Shown here: in pieces, positions 55,406 through 63,886 of the stretch
How the letters are laid out: each line of letters begins with the position of its first letter
How positions within the stretch are numbered: position 1 is the stretch's first letter
Source: Shewanella inventionis
GTDB taxonomy: Bacteria; Pseudomonadota; Gammaproteobacteria; Enterobacterales; Shewanellaceae
Direction of reading: 5' to 3'
Assembly (NCBI RefSeq): GCF_014641855.1
Contig: NZ_BMII01000016.1
Location: forward strand, 1 to 64,000
DNA: 64,000 nucleotides
Position numbers and translations under genes: made by a program
The notes under the pieces: model-generated
Database searches by the model: none
What the model was told of the DNA's origin: nothing
What the model saw: the letters and a program-made list of their open reading frames with translations, nothing else

Positions 55406-57250
55406 TTATCTGTGTTCAAGCCATTTATTCACTTGCTCTGCAAGAACATCTAATGGCAATGGGCCATTTCTTAGCACAACATTATGAAATTCTCGAATAT
55501 CAAATTTATCCCCTAGTTGCTTTTTGGCCTGTTCTCGCAAGGCTAAAATTTTCATCATTCCCACTTTATATGCTGTAGCTTGAGATGGCATAACGATGTG
55601 GCGCTCTACCATTTTTATTGCATCAGACTTAGCATTTGGTGTGTTTTCGACGTAATAAGCAATGGCTTGTTCACGTGTCCACTTTTTAGTATGGATGCCA
55701 GTATCAACAACTAAACGGCATGCGCGCCACAGTTCCATTGATAAACGGCCAAAGTCTGAATAAGGATCTACATACAAGCCCATTTCTTTTGGAAAATACT
55801 CAGAATATAAGCCCCAGCCTTCAACATAAGCGGTGTAACTGCCAAATTTTCTAAACTTTGGGAGTCCTTGTAATTCTTGAGCCTTAGCGATTTGCATATG
55901 ATGCCCAGGGCTTCCTTCGTGGTATGCAAGTGCTTCCATTTGGTATTTAGGCATCGCAGCCATTTTGTACAAGTTAGCGTAGTAAATACCTGGTCGCGAG
56001 CCATCAGGCGCAGGCTGATCATAGAAGGCTTTGCCAGCCGATTTTTCACGAAATGCTTCAACTTGTTTAACCAGTAGTGCAGCCTTTGGCTTAACTTTAA
56101 ACACTTCGTCTAAACGTGATTCCATGTTGTCGATATAGGCTTTTGCTTGCGTTAAATAGGCTTGTTGGCCTTCTTTTGTGTCTGGGTAGTAAAATTGCTT
56201 GTCATTACGCATGTAAGTAAAAAACTCGGCTAGGGTTCCGGTGTAGTTTACTTTTTTCATAATAAGTCGCATTTCATCATGAATACGGCTCACTTCAGCG
56301 AGTCCAATTTGATGGATTTCATCTGCGGTTAAATCAGTAGTTGTGGTCCGCGCTAGCGCATTATTAAAGAATGCTTCACCGTCGGGTAATTTCCATACCC
56401 CATCGCGGTTGTCGGCGCGGGCTTCTAAGGTTTTGGTATAACTAATTAACTGCTCATAGGCTGGTTTAACCTTAGTGAGCAATGCTTGCTTAACTTCAGT
56501 TAACAAAGCTTGTTTTTTATCGTCACTTATTTCGAGTTTATTGATTTTTCGGTTGGCGTCTGCCCAAAGCGGATTATCTTTACCTGAGTCGCTAAAAGGA
56601 AATCCTGAAATAATATTTTTACTGTCGGCAATCACATAAGCAAACACAAATTTTGGCGCGATAATGTGTTTTTGAGCCCTTAGCTCCAATGCGGATTCTA
56701 ATTGTGCTAATAGCGTTTCAGTGCCGTTTAGGCGGCTAATGTATGCCTTTGCGTCACTTTCATCGGTAATTTGGTGTTGGTTAATTAAGATTGAGGCCAC
56801 TAGAGAATGCACACCGTACATCTGGTTAACCGGATAAGTGTGGTAGCGCCATTTGTCGTCGGCAATAGTCTGCTCTATGCGAGCCTGTAAAAGTGTAAAA
56901 CTAAGGGCGGTTTGCTCATCGAGTTGGGTAACATCTATTGCATTAAGTTGTGCCAGCTGTTTTTTTGCGCGAGCAAGGTCGGCATCCGCTGCCGCCTCTG
57001 ATAAGTCATTCCATTTGCCGTAATCTTTTTTTATGCCCAGAAAGGTTTGATTAACCGGATTAGACAAGACATTTTCCATAAAGATGGTTTCAAATAGCGC
57101 ATTGGCTTTTTCTGACTCGCTATTTGTCGCCACGGCCTGACTTTCTTGTTGGCTAAATACGGCAGAAGAATGTGTGTGAGCAATCGCGCTTGTGCTTAAT
57201 AAGCTTGATAGCGCCACCGCAATAATGGTGGTTTTGGTGTTGATGGGCAT
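55406..57250 (-). CDS. DUF885 family secreted metallopeptidase-like protein
   Basis: The 614-residue protein has a signal peptide (TTIIAVALSSLLSTSAIAH) and is therefore periplasmic. The DUF885 signature AYHEGSPGHHMQ (about residues 443-454) has the HExxxGH layout of a zinc site; a Glu/Tyr-rich YVEGWGLYSEYF follows. Family members act as peptidases in some bacteria, but substrates are not known. I chose ATG at 57250 because AGGAAG lies nine bases upstream; the frame extends to 57271 without a site. It is monocistronic. Confidence 0.87.
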   Translation of the reverse strand: MPINTKTTIIAVALSSLLSTSAIAHTHSSAVFSQQESQAVATNSESEKANALFETIFMENVLSNPVNQTFLGIKKDYGKWNDLSEAAADADLARAKKQLAQLNAIDVTQLDEQTALSFTLLQARIEQTIADDKWRYHTYPVNQMYGVHSLVASILINQHQITDESDAKAYISRLNGTETLLAQLESALELRAQKHIIAPKFVFAYVIADSKNIISGFPFSDSGKDNPLWADANRKINKLEISDDKKQALLTEVKQALLTKVKPAYEQLISYTKTLEARADNRDGVWKLPDGEAFFNNALARTTTTDLTADEIHQIGLAEVSRIHDEMRLIMKKVNYTGTLAEFFTYMRNDKQFYYPDTKEGQQAYLTQAKAYIDNMESRLDEVFKVKPKAALLVKQVEAFREKSAGKAFYDQPAPDGSRPGIYYANLYKMAAMPKYQMEALAYHEGSPGHHMQIAKAQELQGLPKFRKFGSYTAYVEGWGLYSEYFPKEMGLYVDPYSDFGRLSMELWRACRLVVDTGIHTKKWTREQAIAYYVENTPNAKSDAIKMVERHIVMPSQATAYKVGMMKILALREQAKKQLGDKFDIREFHNVVLRNGPLPLDVLAEQVNKWLEHR

Positions 57251-57347
57251 CGATATCTTCCTAAAGTACACAATTTATAGGATGACATCCTAATCAAGCT
57301 TGCGCTAAATGTGTTAATTCAAATGTTAGAAAGTGTGTATTTTATGA

Positions 57348-57383
57348 TAAAAAAGCGGCTCATAATTTGTGTCAGTGAGCCGC
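57348..57383 (-). terminator. hemW terminator
   Basis: GCGGCTCA / TGAGCCGC, followed on the minus strand by TTTTTTATC, about 40 bases past the hemW stop. Confidence 0.88.
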
Positions 57384-57421
57384 CAGATAAATTTAAATGT
57401 AGTTGGGCGATATTCGTTGCA

Positions 57422-58561
57422 TTATATAAATTGCGACAATAAATCGTTTACAAACATGTGGCCCTTTGGTGTGAGCTGCCAATGGGTGTTTGTTTCAGTG
57501 AGTAAGCCTCTTTCAATCGATTTTTGCATACCGAGTTTAACCACATCAGCCGATTGTCCTGTGCGCTGTTCAAACTCTGTTTTTGCAATGGGTGTCATTA
57601 ACCTTAAGCGGTTCATTAAATATTCTAATGGGCGATCTTCTTCAATAACATCTGTTGTTTCAAAGGTGTAATTCTCTGCGGCAAGATACCCCTTAGGATG
57701 CTTAATTTTCACTGTTCTTACGATACGGTTTTGCTCTACGATGGTGACTTTTCCGTGTGCGCCGCAGCCAATGCCCAGGTAATCACCAAATTGCCAATAA
57801 TTTAAGTTATGACGGCACTGAAAACCCGGTTTGGCATAGGCAGATATTTCATATTGCTCGTAACCTAAATCTGCAAGCTTCTTTTGCCCTTGCTCGTATA
57901 TTTGCCACAGGTTTTCGTCATCTGGTAATTGTGGCGGTTTTGAATGAAATAGGGTGTTGGGCTCAATGGTGAGTTGATACCAAGACAAGTGCGGTGGAGC
58001 AAGCGCTGTGGCCGTGTCTATATCGTGCATTGCTTCAGCAAAGCTTTGGTTTGGCAGGCCGTGCATCAAGTCGAGATTAAAACTTAAGTAGTCAGCTTGT
58101 TTGGCTTTTTTTGCCGCGACTTTTGCTTCATCTTCGTTATGAATCCGCCCAAGTAAATTAAGTTTATCTTTAGAAAAACTTTGCACACCAATGGATAACC
58201 GAGTTACTCCCGCCGCACGATAAGCGCTAAAATCGTCATGCTCTAATGTGCCAGGATTGGCTTCCATGGTGATTTCAATATCATTTTCAAAAGGGATTAA
58301 TGCATTAACCCCCTCGAGTAAACGCTTAATTTGGCTTGCGTCAAACAAAGATGGTGTACCACCGCCAATAAAGATTGTGTGTAGGTTACGCCCCTGCACA
58401 TACCCCAAATCAGCCTGTAAATCGGCCAAAAGCGCATCAACATATTCCTGCTGTGGTAATTCACCATGCTGGCCATGAGAATTAAAGTCACAATAAGGGC
58501 ATTTTTGTACACACCATGGAATGTGCACATACAGGCTAAGAGGCGGCAGCTGCAAAGTCAT
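57422..58561 (-). CDS. hemW: Radical SAM haem chaperone HemW
   Basis: Binds haem and helps put it into respiratory enzymes. Older annotations call it an oxygen-independent coproporphyrinogen oxidase. The 379-residue protein has the radical SAM cluster motif CVQKCPYCDF (Cys16, Cys20, Cys23), then the GGGTPSLF segment, and lacks the N-terminal part of true HemN. Its ATG follows the rdgB stop without a gap, so they are an operon, as in E. coli (rdgB-hemW). Confidence 0.95.
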   Translation of the reverse strand: MTLQLPPLSLYVHIPWCVQKCPYCDFNSHGQHGELPQQEYVDALLADLQADLGYVQGRNLHTIFIGGGTPSLFDASQIKRLLEGVNALIPFENDIEITMEANPGTLEHDDFSAYRAAGVTRLSIGVQSFSKDKLNLLGRIHNEDEAKVAAKKAKQADYLSFNLDLMHGLPNQSFAEAMHDIDTATALAPPHLSWYQLTIEPNTLFHSKPPQLPDDENLWQIYEQGQKKLADLGYEQYEISAYAKPGFQCRHNLNYWQFGDYLGIGCGAHGKVTIVEQNRIVRTVKIKHPKGYLAAENYTFETTDVIEEDRPLEYLMNRLRLMTPIAKTEFEQRTGQSADVVKLGMQKSIERGLLTETNTHWQLTPKGHMFVNDLLSQFI

Positions 58562-59206
58562 TTATTGCCCGCCATTTGTTTCGAAAACTTGCTGTTCGCC
58601 AATAATTCCCTTTGCCTTCATTGCACTAATTAATAACTCAAGGGCTTTACCACGGTGACTATGGGCATTTTTTTGCTCGCTGCTAAGTTGCGCAGCAGTA
58701 CAGTCAAATCCTTGTGGAACAAATATTGGGTCGTAACCATGGCCCTGTTCACCTTGTGGCGCCATATTAATGCTGCCTTCCCAGGATGCCTGGCAAATTA
58801 TCGGCGTAGGGTCTTTTGCATGGCGCATATACACCAATACACACTGAAAACGAGCAGAACGAAGAGGTTCATCTTTTAAGGCTGCTAATAATTTGAGGTA
58901 ATTGCTGGTTTCAGTCGCGCCTGAACCCGAGTAACGTGCAGAGTAGATCCCAGGCTGCCCTTGAAGGGCGTCAACTTCAATACCCGAATCATCGGCTATG
59001 GCAGGTTTACCCGTAATTTCGGCAGCATGACGCGCTTTAATGATGGCATTTTCAACGAAAGTGGTACCGGTTTCGGCCACATCTGGCACATTAAATTGAT
59101 TTTGCGGTAACACTTCGATGCCATAGTGGGTAAACATTTGGGCAAATTCAGCGAGTTTGCCTTTATTACCACTGGCAAGCACTATGTGTTGAGTTGGAGA
59201 TTGCAT
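58562..59206 (-). CDS. rdgB: Non-canonical purine NTP pyrophosphatase (RdgB/HAM1)
   Basis: Hydrolyses dITP, ITP and XTP to keep inosine out of nucleic acids. I placed the start at ATG 59206, giving a protein beginning MQSPTQHIVLASGNKGKLAEF; an upstream frame to 59254 has no support. There are 214 residues, slightly longer than E. coli (197) mainly at the C-terminus. Motifs: SGNKGKLAEF, FVENAIIKARHAA, AIADDSGIEVDALQGQPGIYSARYSG, and the HSHRGKAL end. No clear Shine-Dalgarno is seen. Confidence 0.93.
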   Translation of the reverse strand: MQSPTQHIVLASGNKGKLAEFAQMFTHYGIEVLPQNQFNVPDVAETGTTFVENAIIKARHAAEITGKPAIADDSGIEVDALQGQPGIYSARYSGSGATETSNYLKLLAALKDEPLRSARFQCVLVYMRHAKDPTPIICQASWEGSINMAPQGEQGHGYDPIFVPQGFDCTAAQLSSEQKNAHSHRGKALELLISAMKAKGIIGEQQVFETNGGQ

Positions 59207-59280
59207 GAGATTGGTCAACCTAAGGTAAAAATTTGCAACATTATACGCTAACAAAGCAGCGGTGTACTATGGTTCTTCGG

Positions 59281-59500
59281 CTATGATTCTAGGTGCTCGC
59301 AGGAACGCTAGAGGGCGTGACTTCGTCACTGTTAGGGGCTAGGGCTAGGGCGCTACGCTGCGAGTTACGAGGACGCTGCACTTCTAGCATCTAGAATCTA
59401 GACCCTCTTGCGAGCTCCTAGGGCGTGATTTCGTCACTGCTAGGGTCGCTGCGCTGCTAAGATTTGTCTCTAGATTTTCGCAGGGCAGCGTCGTTGATAC
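59281..59500. repeat. Mini-hairpin repeat region
   Basis: This occupies most of the gap between rdgB and the DUF4426 gene. It is a mixture of short units also found at 61637-62110: GGGCGTGACTTCGTCAC, GGGCGCTACGCTGC, CTAGAATCTAG, CCTCTTGCGAGCTCCTAGGG. Each unit is a small inverted repeat with a three-base centre, for example GTGAC-TTC-GTCAC. No regular period is visible here. Confidence 0.75.
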
Positions 59501-59525
59501 CGTAGGTCGTTCTATCGGCGCTTTG

Positions 59526-59981
59526 TTATTCTACATAAAACTTTTGCTTAAACTTAAGTGATGTATTGAGTTGGTTTGCATATTTTATCGCAATATCAAA
59601 ATTAACTTCTTGATCGTCTCTAAACGGCACTTCTGCAATGTAGTAAATTGCATCACCTTCGCGAATTTCTTTAAAATCAAGGGTGATCCGCGCATCGATT
59701 AAGTTGTTGGCTATGCCTGATATCTCAACTGCTACCGCAGGGTTGCCTTTTAAGTTTGTGTTTAATACTGTGATATTCACCAGTCCATTATAACCACTTC
59801 GCTCAATACCATAGGTTTTTGCGACTTCGGGCGTGATAAAGGTGCTGTTAAGTGCCATGTAGTGAATATCAAAATTACCCACTTGTTGCTTTTGCTCTGC
59901 ATGTGCAAGGTTAATCAAGCACAACATAGACAACAACAATGCACTCGCCAAATAGCGTAAGTTCAATAGTGGTTTTAACAT
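59526..59981 (-). CDS. DUF4426 family secreted protein
   Basis: The 151-residue protein has a signal peptide (YLASALLLSMLCLINLAHA) and a beta-rich mature domain, with VGNFDIHYMALNSTFITPEV, GYNGLVNITVLN, and a charged end (LKFKQKFYVE). I assign it to DUF4426 from these segments and its place after yggT. The function is unknown. It is transcribed with yggT (78 bases upstream) toward rdgB, though the repeat region separates it from rdgB. Confidence 0.78.
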   Translation of the reverse strand: MLKPLLNLRYLASALLLSMLCLINLAHAEQKQQVGNFDIHYMALNSTFITPEVAKTYGIERSGYNGLVNITVLNTNLKGNPAVAVEISGIANNLIDARITLDFKEIREGDAIYYIAEVPFRDDQEVNFDIAIKYANQLNTSLKFKQKFYVE

Positions 59982-60059
59982 GATTAATTCCTGTAGTTTA
60001 ACGGCGACATGATATGAACTATCAGGCCGCCATTTAATATTGTTACTGGGTTAAAAAGC

Positions 60060-60608
60060 TTAAATCATCGACCAAAATGGAATGTACTGCGCAAACAACA
60101 TGTTTAAAAAATTCATCGCAATAAATACCACAAGTACCGATAAATCTAAGCCACCAAGTGGAGGTAATATTTTACGTACAGGGGCTAAAATTGGCTCCGT
60201 TAATTGAGTCATAATCATGATGACGGGATTGTATCCTTGATTAAACCAACTCAAAATTGCACGAATAAGTAACATCCAAAATAGCAATACGCCTGCATTT
60301 TTCAGCACAGACACGACTGAAAATAACAAAATTGTGAGTAGCTCAAAACTGGCGCCTGCAATTAAAGTAAGTACTAACATTTTTAGCATAACAACGATCA
60401 ATGCTAACAACATTGACGAAGTATCAATGCTGCCCATTGATGGTAATACTCGGCGCATTGGCGCAATAATGGGTTGAGTTGCTTTTACCACAAATTGGCT
60501 AAACGGATTATAAAAATCGGCTTTAACTAATTGCAGCCAAAAGCGCAAAATGACAACCATCAGGTATAGGTCAAACAGCGTGTTGATCAAAAAAACCATT
60601 GCATTCAT
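60060..60608 (-). CDS. yggT: YggT family membrane protein
   Basis: The 182-residue protein is made of two similar halves (residues ~1-90 and ~92-180). Each half has the YggT pattern of a hydrophobic helix, RFWLQL or RAILSWF, then NPFSQFVVKATQPIIAPMRRVLP and, in the second half, NPVIMIMTQLTEPILAPVRKI. It probably sits in the inner membrane. A role in osmotic tolerance or pH balance has been suggested for the family. It is between proC and the DUF4426 gene, as in E. coli, where yggT is also beside the proC/yggS locus. Confidence 0.92.
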   Translation of the reverse strand: MNAMVFLINTLFDLYLMVVILRFWLQLVKADFYNPFSQFVVKATQPIIAPMRRVLPSMGSIDTSSMLLALIVVMLKMLVLTLIAGASFELLTILLFSVVSVLKNAGVLLFWMLLIRAILSWFNQGYNPVIMIMTQLTEPILAPVRKILPPLGGLDLSVLVVFIAMNFLNMLFAQYIPFWSMI

Positions 60609-60758
60609 GAATATTGCCTTACATTTATGCCATTAATTGAAATAGGGCTTAGTGAGCTGTTGTACGGTCGAGCGCTTAACCACTCGATGTAATATTATCA
60701 CCAAGTATTTTAGCCTGAGATAAATAATCGTTCATCTATACTCAAGCTTAACGTTAAT

Positions 60759-61577
60759 TTAAAACATTTTTGCCATTTCTTGGGCCCGCGCCACACAGTT
60801 GTTCATAGCTTTATCAACTAATCCACCTAAGTCGCCTTGCTGAAAGGTTTCTACTGCTTTAGCTGTAGTACCGCCTTTTGACATCACGTTGGTTCTGAGT
60901 TGCTCAAGTGACAATTGCTGATTTTGAATCACCATTTGAGCGGCACCTAATGCCGCTTGTTCTGCGAGTAATCTGGCTTTGTCTTCTGGCATACCCATTT
61001 TTACACCAGAGGCAATCATTGATTCAATAAATAGAAAGAAGTAAGCCGGAGAGCTACCAGACAGTGCTATCACCTGGTTTAATCCTTCTTCACTATCAAC
61101 CCAAACCACGTTGCCACCGCTTTGCATTAAGGTTTCGCATATGGCTTTATGCTCAGCTGAAATATTGTCTTCAGCGTATATGCCAGTCATACCATAGCCA
61201 ATTTGAGTTGGGGTATTTGGCATAGTACGAATAAGCGTAATAGGCTGCTTAAAATATTCTTGATAACGAGCAGCAGGGATACCTGCAGCGATAGTGATGA
61301 TTAACTTATCGGCTAAATTAAGGTGGCTAAGTGCATTACATACCGCTTCCATCAGTTGCGGTTTTACACTTAATACAATTACATCTGCGGCTTGAGCCGC
61401 CGCTGCGTTATCATTAGACACTTCAATAGAGAAATCTTGTTGCAGCGCATCTAACTTACCCTGGCTTGGGTTCGTTGCATGAATAAGTGCACTTGGGTAA
61501 CCATGTTTGACTAAGCCACTAATAATACTGCGAGTCATATTGCCCGCACCGATAAAACATACTTTTGCTTGAGTCAT
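60759..61577 (-). CDS. proC: Pyrroline-5-carboxylate reductase
   Basis: Last step of proline synthesis, NAD(P)H-dependent. I chose ATG 61577 (272 residues, E. coli 269), giving the start MTQAKVCFIGAGNMTRSII, with the Rossmann motif near the N-terminus as in all ProC; an ATG at 61592 adds five residues. Other motifs are LSVKPQLMEAV, IRTMPNTPTQIGYG and the C-terminal TNVMSKGGTTAKAVE. The yggS-proC-yggT order is widely conserved, but here ~546 bases of repeat sequence separate proC from yggS, so they may no longer be one operon. Confidence 0.95.
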   Translation of the reverse strand: MTQAKVCFIGAGNMTRSIISGLVKHGYPSALIHATNPSQGKLDALQQDFSIEVSNDNAAAAQAADVIVLSVKPQLMEAVCNALSHLNLADKLIITIAAGIPAARYQEYFKQPITLIRTMPNTPTQIGYGMTGIYAEDNISAEHKAICETLMQSGGNVVWVDSEEGLNQVIALSGSSPAYFFLFIESMIASGVKMGMPEDKARLLAEQAALGAAQMVIQNQQLSLEQLRTNVMSKGGTTAKAVETFQQGDLGGLVDKAMNNCVARAQEMAKMF

Positions 61578-61636
61578 TTCAATTACATCCATTAAGAGAG
61601 TGAATTTAAATCGTTAATGGCGCTATGTTACATAAA

Positions 61637-61851
61637 AGGACGCTGCGCTGCTAGGTTCTAGGTTCTAGGGCGTGACTGCGTCACTGCTAGGGCGCTTCGC
61701 TGCTAGGTACTAGGGCGTGACTGCGTCACTACTAGGGCGCTACGCTGCTAGGTTCTAGGACGTGACTTCGTCACTGCTAGGGCGCTGCGCTTCTAGTTGC
61801 TAGGGCGTGACTTCGTCACTTCGAGGGCGCTACGCTTCTAGAATCTAGAAG
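61637..61851. repeat. Four tandem 45-bp units of mini-hairpins
   Basis: GTGACTKCGTCAC recurs at 61672, 61717, 61762 and 61807, exactly 45 bases apart, preceded by part of a fifth unit. Each unit is GTGAC-NNC-GTCAC, then CTAGGGCGCTNCGC, then TTCTAGNNNCTAG-like sequence. Changes between units fall mostly in hairpin centres (TGC/TTC; CTT/CTA/CTG) and in the TAG...TAG joint. It is non-coding and lies between yggS and proC. Confidence 0.9.
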
Positions 61852-62110
61852 GACGAAGTCCGCTCTCAGGCGAGCCTGCGAGCTCCTAGAACCCGTAAGC
61901 AAAGCGTTCTGTACTCCGTAATCGCTTTTAAGATCTACAGAAACACCTGGATCCCTGATAAAAGATCTCAGGGATGACAACCGGGTAGATTTAGCTAGGG
62001 CGCTTCGCTTCTAGAATCTAGCAGGACGAAGTCCGCTCTCAGGCGAGCCTGCGAGTTCCTAGAATCTAGACCCTCTGGCGAGCCTGCGAGTTCCTAGAAC
62101 CTAGCTCCTA
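61835..62110. repeat. Second mini-hairpin block with ~58-bp direct repeat
   Basis: A ~58-bp segment beginning CTTCTAGAATCTAG and continuing GGACGAAGTCCGCTCTCAGG then CGAGCCTGCGAG occurs at 61835 and again at 62008 (173 bases apart) with few differences; the end of it (GGCGAGCCTGCGAGTTCCTAG) recurs a third time near 62080. Small hairpins include GGAC-GAA-GTCC and CAGGC-GA-GCCTG. Between the two copies lies ATCCCTGA / TCAGGGAT. Confidence 0.85.
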
Positions 62111-62123
62111 GAACCTAAATCAC

Positions 62124-62810
62124 TTATCTCTCACCAAAAATCGCGCTACCGATACGCACCATGGTTGAGCCATTAGCTATAGCAATATCCATGTCGCCGC
62201 TCATTCCCATCGATAAGGTGTCAATGCTTGGGTATTGCTGTTTTAGTTGATCGTAGAGTGTTTTTAGTTTGGCAAATTCTTGTTGCTGGAGATCGGTATT
62301 GTCTGTGGCGGTTGGAATTGCCATTAGTCCCCGCAGCGTTATATTTGGCAGCTTGCTGATAGTAAGCGCTAACGAGGCAACCTCTGCGGCATCAACACCT
62401 GACTTGCTGTCTTCTTGGCTAATGTTAACTTGAATGCACACATTTAACGGCTTTTTGTGTGCGGGGCGTTGATCATTTAACCTTTGGGCTATTTTGTCGC
62501 GGCTGATGGTATGCATCCAATCAAAATGTTCGGCGACAATTTTGGTTTTATTTGATTGTAATGGGCCAATAAAATGCCATTCAATATCGGGGTAATCACC
62601 AGCAAGGGCTGTAATTTTTGCCTCACCTTCCTGGACATAATTCTCGCCAAATTGACGTTGTCCTGCATCGTATGCTGCAACAATGTCATTGATAGGTTTA
62701 GTTTTACTGACCGCAAGTAAGCTGATGTCGCTTGGCGTTCGCGAACAATTTTGCGCCGCTTGGTTAATTCTGCGCTGGGCGATTGATATTCTGTCTGCTA
62801 TTGTTGTCAT
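62124..62810 (-). CDS. yggS: YggS family pyridoxal phosphate homeostasis protein
   Basis: A PLP-binding protein with a single alanine-racemase-like barrel, involved in vitamin B6 balance and amino acid homeostasis. The 228-residue protein has the PLP lysine in LLAVSKTKP (about residue 36). GENYVQEGEAKI, WHFIGPLQSNK, VNISQEDSKSGV, LSMGMSGDMDIAIANGSTMVR and IGSAIFGER are all family-typical. It is divergent from pilT with 27 bases between the start codons, the same arrangement as in Pseudomonas and E. coli. Confidence 0.96.
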   Translation of the reverse strand: MTTIADRISIAQRRINQAAQNCSRTPSDISLLAVSKTKPINDIVAAYDAGQRQFGENYVQEGEAKITALAGDYPDIEWHFIGPLQSNKTKIVAEHFDWMHTISRDKIAQRLNDQRPAHKKPLNVCIQVNISQEDSKSGVDAAEVASLALTISKLPNITLRGLMAIPTATDNTDLQQQEFAKLKTLYDQLKQQYPSIDTLSMGMSGDMDIAIANGSTMVRIGSAIFGER

Positions 62811-62837
62811 AATGTTGATTAAATGGATGTCTCTACA

Positions 62838-63875
62838 ATGGAAATCACTGAATTACTCGCTTTTAGTGTAAAACACAAAGCATCAGATCTACACCTTTCT
62901 GCAGGTGTATCTCCTATGATCCGTGTCGACGGTGAAGTGCGAAAAATTAACTTACCCGCACTCGATCATCAAGGTGTTCATAGTCTGGTTTACGACATCA
63001 TGAACGATAAGCAACGAAAAGACTACGAAGAACACCTCGAAATCGACTTTTCATTTGAAGTGCCTAACCTTGCTCGTTTTCGTGTTAACGCGTTTAATCA
63101 GGCTCGCGGTGCTGGCGCTGTATTTCGTACCATTCCGTCAGATATTTTATCGTTAGAGCAACTTGGTGCCCCTGAGATTTTCAAAAAAATATCCAGTTTT
63201 CCACGTGGATTAGTGCTAGTAACAGGGCCAACTGGTTCGGGTAAATCAACAACCCTTGCAGGCATGGTCGACTATATTAATGAAAACCGTCACGAACACA
63301 TTTTAACCATTGAAGATCCTATCGAATTCGTTCACCAAAATAAACAATGCTTAGTTAACCAACGTGAAGTTCACAAACACACCCACAGCTTCAATGCTGC
63401 CCTAAGAAGTGCATTGCGTGAAGACCCTGACGTTATCCTCGTTGGTGAGATGCGTGACCTTGAAACCATTCGATTAGCGATGACCGCAGCCGAAACCGGT
63501 CACTTAGTTTTTGGTACCTTGCACACCACCTCGGCGGCTAAAACCATTGACCGTATCGTTGACGTTTTCCCTGAAGGTGAAAAGAGTATGGTACGAACCA
63601 TGCTGTCTGAATCGCTTCAGGCTGTTATTTCACAAACCTTAATTAAAAAAATTGGTGGTGGCCGAGTTGCTGCTCACGAAATCATGATGGGTACACCGGC
63701 AATTCGTAACCTTATCCGTGAAGATAAAGTCGCGCAAATGTACTCTGCCATTCAAACGGGTATGGCACATGGTATGCAAACGCTAGATCAATGTTTGCAA
63801 AATCTAGTTAATCGCGGGCTCATTACTCGTGAAGATGCAATGCAAAAGAGCTCGAATAAACAAGCTAATTTTTAA
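62838..63875 (+). CDS. pilT: Type IV pilus retraction ATPase PilT
   Basis: Hexameric cytoplasmic ATPase that retracts the pilus and drives twitching. I chose ATG 62838 because the protein then begins MEITELLAFSVKHKASDLHL, as PilT does; 345 residues. Walker A GPTGSGKST starts at about residue 130, the Asp box has ILTIEDPIEF, Walker B is DPDVILVGEMRD, the His box is GHLVFGTLHTTSA, and the PilT-specific C-terminal AIRNLIREDK is present. It acts with the minor pilins at 36-43 kb. It is followed by pilU after 11 bases. Confidence 0.97.
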   Translation: MEITELLAFSVKHKASDLHLSAGVSPMIRVDGEVRKINLPALDHQGVHSLVYDIMNDKQRKDYEEHLEIDFSFEVPNLARFRVNAFNQARGAGAVFRTIPSDILSLEQLGAPEIFKKISSFPRGLVLVTGPTGSGKSTTLAGMVDYINENRHEHILTIEDPIEFVHQNKQCLVNQREVHKHTHSFNAALRSALREDPDVILVGEMRDLETIRLAMTAAETGHLVFGTLHTTSAAKTIDRIVDVFPEGEKSMVRTMLSESLQAVISQTLIKKIGGGRVAAHEIMMGTPAIRNLIREDKVAQMYSAIQTGMAHGMQTLDQCLQNLVNRGLITREDAMQKSSNKQANF

Positions 63876-63886
63876 GGATTAGAATC

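Noticed and set aside
55406..55578. Plus-strand frame inside the DUF885 gene 3' end
   Set aside because: It fully overlaps the well supported peptidase gene and looks like no known protein.
61637..61851. CRISPR array
   Set aside because: Units are contiguous with no unique spacers, units vary, and no cas gene is present.
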